64,000 nucleotides of DNA from Photorhabdus noenieputensis (GTDB taxonomy: Bacteria > Pseudomonadota > Gammaproteobacteria > Enterobacterales > Enterobacteriaceae). Position 1 is the stretch's first letter. Each line of letters starts with the position of its first letter. The DNA is taken from the NCBI RefSeq assembly GCF_018448935.1, contig NZ_RCWC01000019.1, forward strand, positions 25,187 to 89,186, in the 5' to 3' direction. Made by a program: the position numbers and the translations under genes. This document shows positions 16,775 to 25,942 of the stretch, piece by piece. Below the pieces are notes generated by a model. That model saw only the letters and a program-made list of their open reading frames with translations. It searched no databases and was not told the DNA's origin.

Positions 16775-17694
16775 GCATGAATCCAGGAATACCATTAGTT
16801 CGATTATTCCGGGAAGAGGATTCTACCGGTATTAGTGCGTTATTTCGGGTTGTTTACGGCGAAGATTATGTTTACCCGGAAGTCTATTTACCTACCATGC
16901 TTGGCCGCTATAACGCGGCAAAACAGTGGTATTCCGCTGTTGCGGTACAGGATGGACACGTGTTGGGGCATGCGGCACTGTGGCGGGATGAACACTGTTC
17001 ATTAAGCGCTGAACTGGCGTTGATCGCAGTACATCCACAAGCGCGTGGGCAGGGTATCGCTACCGCGCTAGGGCGATATTTGTGTGATCAGGCCAAGAAA
17101 ATAGGGTTAAGCATCCTCACGATTAAACAGGTGTCGTCGCATAACCATAGTCAGCGTCTGGCCCAAAATCTGGGGTTTCACACCACGGGGTTACTGCCGG
17201 ACTATGTAACATCACCGTTTGATCAGGCGCGCCCGGAAAGCATAGTACTGGGTTGTTTACCTTTACAAAGCTGGCCATTTCCAGAGGTACACTGGCCCTC
17301 CGGTTGGCAAAGGTGGTTGACATCGGTGACTCAAGTGTTTGGTCAAGAGCCTCTGCAACCGGAGGCGTTGGCTGATTCGGATATCCGTATAACCAATCAT
17401 GGATGTCGGTTGGAAGTGTGGATAGAAAAGCAGACAACCGAGCGGGTAAAAGAGGTGGCGGAGTTACCGGCACACAAGCTGATATATGTGAGATTGCCGG
17501 TAGGGGAAGGGACGCTCCAGGCAATGGAAATTTTGCAGCAAGCAGGATTTGCCTGTACCGGGTTTGTGCCCGGGCATCATCACCATTGGGAAGCTTTGCT
17601 GGTTCGGGGACATAGTAGGAAAGAGTTAGCCTTAAATTGTCAGTTTGCTCGTCGTTTGCACCAGCAAAGCATGTTTGCTTGTGCAAGCGCATAG
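16771..17694 (+). CDS. GNAT-family N-acetyltransferase with C-terminal extension
   Basis: 307 residues. Residues about 8-165 form a GNAT fold with the acetyl-CoA motif LIAVHPQARGQGIATALG. The remaining 140 residues (from about 170) look like a second, degenerate GNAT-like half containing GYF-type strands and QAGFACTGFVPGHHHHW; this is inference. Translation is coupled to the PaaK-like gene by an ATGA overlap; ATG 16777 is an alternative start. It could acylate an amine made by the operon. Last gene of the unit, followed by a large stem-loop. Confidence 0.75.
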   Translation: MSMNPGIPLVRLFREEDSTGISALFRVVYGEDYVYPEVYLPTMLGRYNAAKQWYSAVAVQDGHVLGHAALWRDEHCSLSAELALIAVHPQARGQGIATALGRYLCDQAKKIGLSILTIKQVSSHNHSQRLAQNLGFHTTGLLPDYVTSPFDQARPESIVLGCLPLQSWPFPEVHWPSGWQRWLTSVTQVFGQEPLQPEALADSDIRITNHGCRLEVWIEKQTTERVKEVAELPAHKLIYVRLPVGEGTLQAMEILQQAGFACTGFVPGHHHHWEALLVRGHSRKELALNCQFARRLHQQSMFACASA

Positions 17695-17751
17695 CCTTCC
17701 TGCAAGTGTCAGAGGTAATCTGGTAAAGCCCGTCAAAGTTTGAATAGTTTT

Positions 17752-17817
17752 GCAGATTATTGACAAAGTGTTGGTCTTTTGGTCAGCACTTTGAACGGAT
17801 AGTGGTTAATAATCTGC
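17752..17817. terminator. Nested stem-loop downstream of the LuxE/LuxC-like operon
   Basis: The outer arms GCAGATTATT (17752-17761) and AATAATCTGC (17808-17817) enclose inner arms CAAAGTG (17764-17770) and CACTTTG (17787-17793). It lies 58 bases after the last stop codon of the operon. There is no clear T-tract, so it may be a transcript-end stabiliser rather than a strong terminator. Confidence 0.5.
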
Positions 17818-18105
17818 TCGTGATTTGAAAAAATCTGTTGTGTACTTCTGCCAACTCGTCGCCGCTGCTTGAATTTATTCATGAAACGAAATTTTGTTTA
17901 AATATTGTATCAATATTGTTAAAAAACATGGTGAATTACAAGCATTGATCGACATTATTTCTCTAATTTTCAGAATATTCCTATATATTTCTAAGTGAAA
18001 TTCATTGCATCATTGTTCATTTATTAATCCATAAGTGGCAAAAGCATGGTGATGATTTCAGTTAGATTCACTCTTCATGTTGTAAATCATTGGAGAAGTG
18101 AATAA

Positions 18106-19773
18106 ATGGCAATAGGGTATTTCCTGCTCGTTGGTGATAAAACAACCTGTGGTGGTCAGATTATTACCGGTGACCACACCATGACATTTAATGGGCGAGC
18201 GACCGCTCGTGAAGGGGATAAGGTTACCTGTGGCAAACATCCCGGTACTTACATCATTGCCGGTGGTGTATCCGATGTGTTTGACATGGGGCGCAAGCTG
18301 GCTGGCACATTGGATAGTGTGAGTACTTGCCCCTGTCGCGCTCGGTTTATCAATTCGGAGATGGACAGCTATGAGAAGCAAGATAAGACTGCTGACCGGG
18401 TTGTCGCTCCCACGAATATGGCGCAACAGCATTTCTCTTCTCCGGTAAAGGATGTGGGAAGCCCGCCTGCAACACAGGCACCTCCGCCGCCGATACCGGT
18501 GTTTACGAAGTCCTGCCAGCGGGGTAAAGGGTGTACTGACGCTGGAACTGAGCCTGAATCGGCAAATAACTTTGGCAGAATGGCGATATATCAGGTGCCG
18601 TCATCTCCTGCGCCAGCCACGGCACAAAAGCCTGAACCGCCTCCGCAAGGTGAGAAACAGCCGCCAGAACCGGATAAGCCGCGGGATAAAAAATTACCGT
18701 GGTATAAGCGGTGGTTTCGTAGTGGAAAAGATAATGCCGAAGCGGCTGCTACCGCCGTGGCCGCCACTGCCCGCAGCGCGGTAGCGGAAGGGGAAACGCT
18801 GGTAATGCGTTACATTGGTGGCGGCGCTATCAGTGCTGGACGTTGGCTGGCGGCACCGAATCCGGTAACGGTTGGATTAATGGGGCTGTTTTATTCACCG
18901 TCGTTGAATCAGGGGGAGGAGGATTACTTAGATCCGTATCGCCTGAGACAGATAGCGGAACAGTATGGAAAAGCACCAACTCGTGTACGTTTTCGCTGGA
19001 TCAGAGATGAAAAAAGCGGCAGGATGACGGTTCAGGGGTATCACGTCAGCCCGGAAGGCGGTTTGGATAAAGTGCCGGTTCGCATGATGACGCTGAATCG
19101 GACCACCGGTAATTACGAGTTCTGGGAACCGGGAGAAACCCGGCCGACGATTTTATGGACGCCGAATGAACAGGAATTCAAGGCTCCAGCCCATACCGGG
19201 AATGAAGAACAGCCGTTTATTCCGTCGCAAATAACCGTGTTGCCGATCCCGGATAAAGTGGGCAGCGATATTGAATCGTTGCCAATGCCGGAAGAGAAGG
19301 ATTTCCGCGATTATATTCTGGTATTCCCCATTCCGAATATGCCGCCGGTGTATGTGTATCTGAGTAAACCGCCGGTGAAACCGCTGGAAGTGGGAGAATA
19401 TCGTGATCTGGCTGGACGCAGCTATAAGGATGGGATGGATATTGATCATATTCCGTCTAAGACGGCATTAGAACAATATTTGCTTAAAAAATATCAAGGT
19501 AAAATTGTTGAGAAAAAGATCAAAGCTATCTTAGATAAAGGAGTAGCTATAGCTATTCCGAAACGAATCCACCAAAAATACAGCGAAACCTATGGTGGGC
19601 GGAATACTCCAGAGAAAAAGATAAAAGATGCGATGGATCTGAAAGCTGCTGTAGACAGTAATTTTGACGCCCAGATTCCAGGCTTACGGGAAGAGGGTTA
19701 TACAGATGAGCAACTGAATAAGGCACACGAAGAGTTACATCGTCTTAACAAAATGCAAGGGTGGTATGAATAA
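18106..19773 (+). CDS. PAAR-domain effector with S-type pyocin region and C-terminal nuclease-like toxin domain
   Basis: 555 residues. Residues 1-90 form a PAAR domain ([28 protein letters not shown]), the sharpened tip that rides a type VI secretion spike. A proline-rich linker follows, then a hydrophobic stretch near 235-265. A pyocin S-type region ([15 protein letters not shown] near 415) follows, and a C-terminal toxin of about 110 residues starting at [16 protein letters not shown], a DxDHxPS pattern seen in HNH-like nuclease tips. The first immunity-type gene overlaps its stop by one base. No hcp, vgrG or sheath genes are nearby, so it is an orphan effector that must use a system elsewhere. 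GGAGAAG precedes the ATG. Confidence 0.85.
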   Translation: MAIGYFLLVGDKTTCGGQIITGDHTMTFNGRATAREGDKVTCGKHPGTYIIAGGVSDVFDMGRKLAGTLDSVSTCPCRARFINSEMDSYEKQDKTADRVVAPTNMAQQHFSSPVKDVGSPPATQAPPPPIPVFTKSCQRGKGCTDAGTEPESANNFGRMAIYQVPSSPAPATAQKPEPPPQGEKQPPEPDKPRDKKLPWYKRWFRSGKDNAEAAATAVAATARSAVAEGETLVMRYIGGGAISAGRWLAAPNPVTVGLMGLFYSPSLNQGEEDYLDPYRLRQIAEQYGKAPTRVRFRWIRDEKSGRMTVQGYHVSPEGGLDKVPVRMMTLNRTTGNYEFWEPGETRPTILWTPNEQEFKAPAHTGNEEQPFIPSQITVLPIPDKVGSDIESLPMPEEKDFRDYILVFPIPNMPPVYVYLSKPPVKPLEVGEYRDLAGRSYKDGMDIDHIPSKTALEQYLLKKYQGKIVEKKIKAILDKGVAIAIPKRIHQKYSETYGGRNTPEKKIKDAMDLKAAVDSNFDAQIPGLREEGYTDEQLNKAHEELHRLNKMQGWYE

Positions 19774-20240
19774 TGACGGATATTATTGCAATTATTAATA
19801 GTTTGGGGAAAACCGCAGATATGTTAGTTGAAAATAAACTTATTCCAGCGGGAAAGTTTGAGTTTACTTTCGAAGGCTCTTCCAGATTTAGTGTTGAACC
19901 AGAGGCGGGTCTTACTTTAGTTTTCGATGCTATATCAAAAGTGTTGATTTCTGTTCAATTCACATTAATCAACACTTTTGATGATACTGGTACATATAGT
20001 GGTGATATGCCTGCTCCATTCCTTCACCAAATGGATAAGGTTACAGTCAGAGCATTTATGGGAGAACCCGATTCCAGTAGTGGACCGGAGAAAATTCCGG
20101 TAATTGGCTTAATAGGCGGATTTGATGCCTATACTCGTAAACTAAATGATCAGTATCCAAATACAGAAATTCGCTTCCTTTATCAAACTGATCTTCGTGT
20201 GGATGCACTGTTATTTGAACAGTCGGTAAATAATGATTGA
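19773..20240 (+). CDS. Probable immunity protein for the PAAR-pyocin effector (DUF6392-type)
   Basis: 155 residues, starting in a TAATG overlap with the effector stop, which is the standard place for a cognate immunity gene. The N-terminus IIAIINSLGKTADMLVENKL is a diverged version of the [17 protein letters not shown] motif shared by the downstream paralogues; MPAPFLHQMDKVTVRAFMGEP parallels their LPSPLKHSMDREWIKKNLG. It is cytoplasmic, with no signal peptide. DUF6392-family proteins commonly follow S-type pyocin-domain toxins. It is more distant from the four tandem copies than they are from each other. Confidence 0.75.
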   Translation: MTDIIAIINSLGKTADMLVENKLIPAGKFEFTFEGSSRFSVEPEAGLTLVFDAISKVLISVQFTLINTFDDTGTYSGDMPAPFLHQMDKVTVRAFMGEPDSSSGPEKIPVIGLIGGFDAYTRKLNDQYPNTEIRFLYQTDLRVDALLFEQSVNND

Positions 20241-20322
20241 TGTTCTTGCAATCATAAATAGTTTAGGACAGACAACCGATATGTTGGTTGAAAAACAATT
20301 TATCCCAGATAATAGATCATGA
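20233..20322 (+). pseudogene. Truncated immunity gene fragment (29 codons)
   Basis: An ATG frame overlapping the preceding stop encodes IDVLAIINSLGQTTDMLVEK and then ends at TGA. It repeats the first 25 residues of the preceding immunity gene almost exactly and then stops, so it is the stub of a duplicated copy whose body was lost, probably by recombination with the next paralogue. Confidence 0.75.
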
Positions 20323-20331
20323 GTATGAATA

Positions 20332-20790
20332 ATGACAGTCAACATAGATGCACTCATAAATAGCTTAGGAAAATCTTATCAGGAAATTTTTGATGACGGG
20401 CTAATTCCTTATAGAAGTAAACCAAGCGGTCCCCTTGGGGTACTTAGTATTGGCACTGATATGGTGAAAGAGGGGATTTTTTTATCGTTTGAACAGAGTA
20501 GTAAAATATTAAACGAAATTACTTTAAGGTTGCTTAGGGACGATAAAGCTTCATTTATATTCCCAAATGAATTGCCATCACCATTGAAGCACTCTATGGA
20601 TAGGGTATGGGTTAAAGAAAATTTAGGTGATCCGATTAAGTCAATACCACCAAGGCAAATTTTAAGAAACCAATTTGGTTAGAAAGATTTATATCGTTTC
20701 ACAGACGAAATCAGTATGCAGATTTCTTATGACATGATGGAACGAGTAAAATCGGTAACGTTTTTACCTACCTCAGAAGTGCGTTGGTAA
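20332..20790 (+). pseudogene. Immunity paralogue broken by an in-frame TAG
   Basis: The first 116 codons encode a DUF6392-type protein nearly identical to the copy at 22050-22508. At 20680-20682 a TAG replaces the TGG (Trp of QFGWKDLY) of that copy. The frame after the stop stays intact and aligned to the family end FLPTSEVRW at 20790. A single G-to-A change therefore explains the break, which makes it a recent inactivation. Confidence 0.85.
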
Positions 20791-20898
20791 TCAACAATAG
20801 ATGGGAGATTATTTTTAAAGGCCAGTTCATTTGCGGGTAGTTTGAAAAATAAAGTCGTAGATGAATTGGCTGAATCAAGAATAGAGGTTATATGAATA

Positions 20899-21366
20899 AT
20901 GACTATCAACGTTGAAGCGTTAATTAATAGCTTGGGGAAAACCTATCAGGAAATTTTTGATGAAGGGCTAATCCCTTATAAAACCAAACCAACAGGATAC
21001 CCTGGAGATCCAGATATTACTCTGAATATGGCTAAAGAGGGTATGCATTTAGCGTTTAAAAGAGATGGTAAGATTTTATTTGCTGTAGAGCTTTTTCTGC
21101 TTGATCAGAAGAGACCTTTATACCAATTCCCTAATGAATTACCTTCTCCCTTGAAGCCTTTAATGACTAGGGGATGGGTTCATGAGCAGTTTGGTAAGCC
21201 AGAAAAGGCTCTTCCGCCGAGAAAATTTCTCAAGAAAGATGTTGGTTGGACGGAACTGTATACGCTACTGGATTTTCGGATACCAACCAGTATGCAGATT
21301 GATTACGATCTATTGGAACAAGTGGAGTCAATTGCGTTCTTATCCACATCAGAATTACGTTGGTAA
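20899..21366 (+). CDS. Orphan immunity-type protein, array copy 2 (DUF6392-type)
   Basis: 155 residues beginning [20 protein letters not shown] and ending with the shared [12 protein letters not shown]. The central part ([20 protein letters not shown]) differs from the other copies, while the first 30 and last 50 residues are conserved. No toxin gene separates it from its neighbours, so it is an orphan. A likely role is protection against related effectors carried by sister strains, or a reservoir for recombination. Confidence 0.7.
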   Translation: MTINVEALINSLGKTYQEIFDEGLIPYKTKPTGYPGDPDITLNMAKEGMHLAFKRDGKILFAVELFLLDQKRPLYQFPNELPSPLKPLMTRGWVHEQFGKPEKALPPRKFLKKDVGWTELYTLLDFRIPTSMQIDYDLLEQVESIAFLSTSELRW

Positions 21367-21475
21367 TCAACAATAGGGTGGGCGGTTATTTTTAAAAGCT
21401 AATTCATTTTTGAATGGTTTGAAAAGTTAAATCTCCAATGAATTAGCTGAACCAATAACAGAGGTTATATAAGTA

Positions 21476-21940
21476 ATGACTATCAACGTTGAAGCTCTAA
21501 TTAATCGTTTAGGTAAAACTTATCAGGAAATTTTTAATGAGGGACTAATTCCTTATAAAACTAAGCCATCAGGTTTCTCTGGTTGTGAAGTGGTATCCTT
21601 GGATATGGTAAGAGAAGGTGCTTTTTTGTCTTTTTATAGAAAAGATAGAAAATTAAAGGAGATTACATTAACTTTAATTAACAATAAACCTGCTTATTTA
21701 TTCCCTAGTGAGTTGCCATCACCATTAATTCCTAAAATGTCACGTAAATGGATTCATGAACAGTTTGGTGAGCCTGAGAAATCTCATCCTCCCGAGATGG
21801 TTATGAAGCGCCAGTTTGGTTGGACAGAATTATATACATTACTTGATTTTCGTATTCCTACAAGTATGCAGATTTCTTATGATCTTACTGAACAGGTTGA
21901 ATCTTTGACTTTCTTACCCACTTCAGAAGTTCGTTGGTAA
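21476..21940 (+). CDS. Orphan immunity-type protein, array copy 3 (DUF6392-type)
   Basis: 154 residues, intact. It shares [20 protein letters not shown] at the start, [20 protein letters not shown] and FLPTSEVRW at the end. The middle ([20 protein letters not shown]) is its own variant. Its C-terminal third is closest to copy 2 (both have [12 protein letters not shown]), while copies 1 and 4 share a different version (RFTDEISMQI), so two subtypes alternate in the array. Confidence 0.7.
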   Translation: MTINVEALINRLGKTYQEIFNEGLIPYKTKPSGFSGCEVVSLDMVREGAFLSFYRKDRKLKEITLTLINNKPAYLFPSELPSPLIPKMSRKWIHEQFGEPEKSHPPEMVMKRQFGWTELYTLLDFRIPTSMQISYDLTEQVESLTFLPTSEVRW

Positions 21941-22049
21941 TCAACATGTAGATGAGAGGCTCTTTCTGAAAGCCAATTCATTTTCGGGTAGTTTGAAAAA
22001 TAAAGTCGTAGGTGAATTGGCTAAATCAAGAGTGGAGGTGATATAAATA

Positions 22050-22508
22050 ATGACTATCAACGTTGAAGCCCTAATTAATAGTTTGGGGAAAACCTATCAG
22101 GAAATCTTCGATGAAGGGCTAATTCCTTATAGAAGTAAGCCAAGCGGTCCCCTTGGGGTACTTAATATTGGTATTGATATGGTAAAAGAGGGAGTTTTTT
22201 TATCGTTTGAACGGAGTAGTAAAACATTAAACGAAATTACTTTAAGGTTGCTTAGGGACGATAAAGCTTCATTTATATTCCCAAATGAATTGCCATCACC
22301 ATTGAAGCATTCTATGGATAGGGAATGGATTAAAAAAAACTTAGGTAGTCCGATTAAATCAATACCGCCAAGGCAAATTTTGAAAAGGCAGTTTGGTTGG
22401 AAAGATTTATATCGTTTTACAGACGAAATCAGTATGCAGATCTCTTATGATTTACGTGAGCAGGTTAACTCAGTGACTTTTTTACCTACCTCAGAAGTAC
22501 GTTGGTAA
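22050..22508 (+). CDS. Orphan immunity-type protein, array copy 4 (DUF6392-type)
   Basis: 152 residues, intact and almost the same as the broken first array copy (shared [31 protein letters not shown]). It supplies the reference showing that the first copy lost a tryptophan codon. Last member of the array; about 440 bases of non-coding sequence separate it from tccA. Confidence 0.7.
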   Translation: MTINVEALINSLGKTYQEIFDEGLIPYRSKPSGPLGVLNIGIDMVKEGVFLSFERSSKTLNEITLRLLRDDKASFIFPNELPSPLKHSMDREWIKKNLGSPIKSIPPRQILKRQFGWKDLYRFTDEISMQISYDLREQVNSVTFLPTSEVRW

Positions 22509-22945
22509 TTAATGTAATTAATAAAGAGACTTTATATTTAGAGCTTTAGCTATTCGGATATGCGGAATTTGATTTAATTCACTTCTCATTACCTTTCAAT
22601 AAACTGTATTGTTAATAAAATAATAAAAATAGACCAAGAATATCCATTGTATTGATTATTTTGTAAATAAATCATAAATATAAGTAAATGTTTATTATAA
22701 GTAATTATATAAAGGTAAAGTTATTTTATTGTCTGTATTTTGTTTTTTAATGTAAGCAAGTTTTGTGATTTATTATATTTTTCATCACACATCATCACTG
22801 TGTATGGCGTCTTTGGAAGGTCGGGCTAACTGATGTTCTAAAGGCGTGTGTTTGTTCTGGTGCCTTTCTTACACATAACGATGGTGATTATTTTTTTGCG
22901 CGAAAAAACCTGTTTCTCATAATAAACCTCAATTCAGGAGTCCGT
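22509..22945. other. Intergenic region upstream of the tcc operon
   Basis: About 440 bases, AT-rich, no gene. It must contain the tccA promoter. CAGGAG lies five bases before the tccA ATG. I see no clear operator or repeat element here. Confidence 0.6.
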
Positions 22946-25846
22946 ATGAATCAACTCGCCAGTCCCCTGATTTCCCGCACCGAAGAGATCCACAACTTGC
23001 CCGGTAAATTGACCGATCTTGGTTATACCTCAGTGTTTGATGTGGTACGTATGCCACGTGAGCGTTTTATTCGTGAGCATCGTGCTGATCTGGGGCGCAG
23101 TGCTGAAAAAATGTATGACCTGGCGGTGGGCTATGCTCATCAGGTATTACACCATTTTCGCCGTAATTCTCTTAGTGAAGCGGTTCAGTTTAGCTTGAGA
23201 AGCCCGTTCTCTGTGTCAGGTCCCGATTACGCCAATCAGTTTCTTGATGCAGACACTGGCTGGAAAGATAAAGCACCTAGTGGATCACCAGAAGCCAACG
23301 ATGCGCCGGTAGCTTATCTGACTCATATTTATCAATTGGCCCTTGATCAGGAAAAGAGTGGTGCTAGTGCCATTATGAATACGCTGGTGGAGCGCCGACC
23401 TGATATCGGGGCTTTGTTGATTAATGATAAAGCGATCAATGAGGTGATACCGCAATTACAGTTGGTCAATGAAATTCTGTCCAAAGCCATTCAGAAGAAA
23501 CTGAGTTTGGCTGATCTGGAAGCGGTAAACGCCAAACTCTCCACCACCCGTTACCCGAATAATTTGCCATATCATTATGGTCACCAGCAGATTCAGACGG
23601 CTCAGTCGGTATTAGGTACCACGTTGCAAGATATCACTTTGCCACAGACGCTGGATCTGCCGCAAAACTTCTGGGCAACAGCAGCAGGAAAACTGAGCGA
23701 CGCGACTGCCGGTGCTTTGACTCGACTGCAAATCATGGCGAGTCAGTTTTCGCCAGAGCAGCAAAAAATCATGGTGGAAACCGTCGGTCAGGATTTCTAT
23801 CAGCTAAATTATGGTGACAGTTTGCTGACGGTGAACAGTTTCAGCGACATGACCATACTGACTGATCGAACAAGTTTGACTGTACCCCAGGTAGAACTGA
23901 TGTTGTGTTCAACGGTTGGGGGTTCTACGGTGGTTAAGTCTGATAATGTGAGTTCTAGTGACACGACAGCGACGCCATTTGCTTACGGCGCTCGCTTTAT
24001 TCATGCCGGTAAACCGGAGGCGATTACCCTGAGTCGCAGTGGAAAAGAGGCTCATTATGCTCTGACAGTTAACAATCTGACCGATGACAAGTTAGACCGT
24101 ATTAACCGCATTGTGCGCCTGCAAAAATGGCTGAATCTGCCCTATGAGGATATTGACCTGTTGGTGACTTCTGCTATGGATGCGGAAGCAGGAAATACTG
24201 CTCTGTCGATGAACGACAATACGTTGCGTATGTTGGGCGTGTTCAAACATTATCAAGCGAAGTACGGTGTTAGCGCCAAACAATTTGCTGGCTGGCTGCG
24301 CGTGGTAACCCCGTTTGCCATTACACCGGCAACGCCGTTTTTAGACCAAGTGTTTAACTCCGTCGGCACTTTTGATACACCGTTTGTGATAGATAATCAG
24401 GATTTTGTCTATACATTAACCACCGGGGGAGATGGGGCGCGTGTTAAGCATATCAGTACGGCACTGGGCCTCAATCATCGTCAGTTCCTGTTATTGGCGG
24501 ATAATATTGCCCGTCAACAGGGAAATGTCACACAAAGTACACTCAACTGTAATCTGTTTGTGGTGTCAGCTTTCTACCGTCTGGCTAATTTGGCGCGCAC
24601 ATTGAAAATAAGCCCAGAAGCTTTCTGTGCTTTGGCTGATCGATTAGATGCAGGTACAGGCATCGTCTGGCAGCAATTGGCAGGAAAACCGACAATCACG
24701 GTACCGCAAAAAGATTCCCCGCTGGTGGCGGATATTCTGAGTTTGCTGCAAGCGCTAAGTGCGATTGCGCAATGGCAACAACAGCACGATTTACCCGTTG
24801 AAACCTTACTTTTACTGTTGAGTAGTGGTTCTACCTTCACCGCTCAAGGCACTGACGATCAATTGAATTTTATCCGTCAGGTGTGGCAGAACTTGGGCAG
24901 TGCATTGGTGGATGCAACATTATTATCCCGTAGTGGTGCGCCATTAGTTGATACCAACGGTCACGCTATTGACTGGTTTGCTCTGCTCTCGGCAGGTAAT
25001 AGCCCGCTTATCGATAAGGTTGGTCTGGTGACCGATGCTGGCATAGAAAGTGTTATAGCAACGGTGGTCAATACACAAAGCTTATCTGATGAAGATAAGA
25101 AGCGGGCAATCACTACTCTGACGAATACGCTGAATCAAGCGCAGCAAACTCAGCAAGGTGTGGCCGTCAGTCTGTTGGCGCAAACTTTGAATGTGAGTCA
25201 GTCACTGCCTGCGTTGTTGTTACGCTGGAGTGGGCAAACAACCTATCAGTGGCTGAGTGCGACTTGGGCATTGAAGGATACTGTTAAGACTGCGGCTGAT
25301 ATTCCCGCTGACTATTTGCGTCAATTACGTGAAGTGGTACGCCGTTCCTTGTTAACCCAACAATTCACATTGAGTCCAGTGATGGTGCAAACCTTGTTGG
25401 ACTATCCAGCCTATTTTGGCGCTTCCGTAGAAGTAGTGACTGATATCAGTTTGTGGATGCTCTATACCTTAAGCCGTTACAGCGATCTACTGCTCCAGGT
25501 GGGTAAAGCCGGTGGTGGATCGGAGGATGATGTACTGGCCTACTTACGCACAGCTAATACTGCTGCATCGTTGAGTCAGGCGGATGCTGCTCAAACTTTG
25601 GCAACACTATTGGGCTGGGAAGCTAACGAGTTGCAAGCCGCTTGGGCAGTATTGGGTGGAATTGCCAAAACTACACCGCAACTGGATACGCTGCTGCGTC
25701 TGCAACAGGCACAGAGCCAGACTGGCCTTGGCGTTACACAGCAACAGCAAGGCTACGCTCTGAGCCGTGATAATGATTATCCCCTTTGGCAAAGCACCGG
25801 TCAGGCGCTGGTGGCTGGCGTATCCCATGTCAAGGGTAGTCACTGA
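22946..25846 (+). CDS. tccA: Insecticidal toxin complex protein TccA
   Basis: 966 residues, the size of known TccA. The N-terminus (LGYTSVFDVVRMPRERFIRE) is the SpvA/VRP1-type region of Tc A subunits. In the tcc system TccA and TccB together correspond to a single large TcA protein, which forms the pentameric receptor-binding and pore-forming translocation channel. TccA contributes the outer helical shell. There is no signal peptide, as expected for Tc proteins, which leave by non-classical routes. A strong ribosome site (CAGGAG) precedes the ATG. First gene of the tccA-tccB-tccC unit; TccB starts about 100 bases later. Confidence 0.95.
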   Translation: MNQLASPLISRTEEIHNLPGKLTDLGYTSVFDVVRMPRERFIREHRADLGRSAEKMYDLAVGYAHQVLHHFRRNSLSEAVQFSLRSPFSVSGPDYANQFLDADTGWKDKAPSGSPEANDAPVAYLTHIYQLALDQEKSGASAIMNTLVERRPDIGALLINDKAINEVIPQLQLVNEILSKAIQKKLSLADLEAVNAKLSTTRYPNNLPYHYGHQQIQTAQSVLGTTLQDITLPQTLDLPQNFWATAAGKLSDATAGALTRLQIMASQFSPEQQKIMVETVGQDFYQLNYGDSLLTVNSFSDMTILTDRTSLTVPQVELMLCSTVGGSTVVKSDNVSSSDTTATPFAYGARFIHAGKPEAITLSRSGKEAHYALTVNNLTDDKLDRINRIVRLQKWLNLPYEDIDLLVTSAMDAEAGNTALSMNDNTLRMLGVFKHYQAKYGVSAKQFAGWLRVVTPFAITPATPFLDQVFNSVGTFDTPFVIDNQDFVYTLTTGGDGARVKHISTALGLNHRQFLLLADNIARQQGNVTQSTLNCNLFVVSAFYRLANLARTLKISPEAFCALADRLDAGTGIVWQQLAGKPTITVPQKDSPLVADILSLLQALSAIAQWQQQHDLPVETLLLLLSSGSTFTAQGTDDQLNFIRQVWQNLGSALVDATLLSRSGAPLVDTNGHAIDWFALLSAGNSPLIDKVGLVTDAGIESVIATVVNTQSLSDEDKKRAITTLTNTLNQAQQTQQGVAVSLLAQTLNVSQSLPALLLRWSGQTTYQWLSATWALKDTVKTAADIPADYLRQLREVVRRSLLTQQFTLSPVMVQTLLDYPAYFGASVEVVTDISLWMLYTLSRYSDLLLQVGKAGGGSEDDVLAYLRTANTAASLSQADAAQTLATLLGWEANELQAAWAVLGGIAKTTPQLDTLLRLQQAQSQTGLGVTQQQQGYALSRDNDYPLWQSTGQALVAGVSHVKGSH

Positions 25847-25942
25847 GCATAGCAGAAGCTCACTATCTGAGTGGATTTGATTTTTCCGTATGGCCCAATG
25901 AGGCTATTTCTAAACCGCCATTTAAGTAAGGCAGGTGTAATT

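Larger units (their letters stand above)
20332..22508 (+). repeat. Tandem array of four gene-plus-spacer units of about 570 bp
   Basis: Starts at 20332, 20899, 21476 and 22050 give unit lengths of 567, 577 and 574. The spacers repeat too: CAGTTCATTTGCGGGTAG or a near match, GTTTGAAAAATAAAGTCG, and a ribosome-site segment before each ATGACTATCAACGTTGAAGC. The whole unit, not just the gene, was duplicated, followed by divergence in the middle of each coding region. Confidence 0.88.

Noticed and set aside
17123..17692. 189-residue minus-strand frame opposite the GNAT gene
   Set aside because: The plus frame shows clear GNAT motifs and operon coupling; the antisense frame has none.
20332..22508. 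Possible CRISPR array because of regular spacing
   Set aside because: The units are about 570 bp and protein-coding; no short direct repeats with unique spacers were seen anywhere in the window.
25871..25942. Upstream GTG start for tccB
   Set aside because: The extra 24 residues do not occur in TccB, which begins MLSTMEKQ; the ATG at 25943 fits better.
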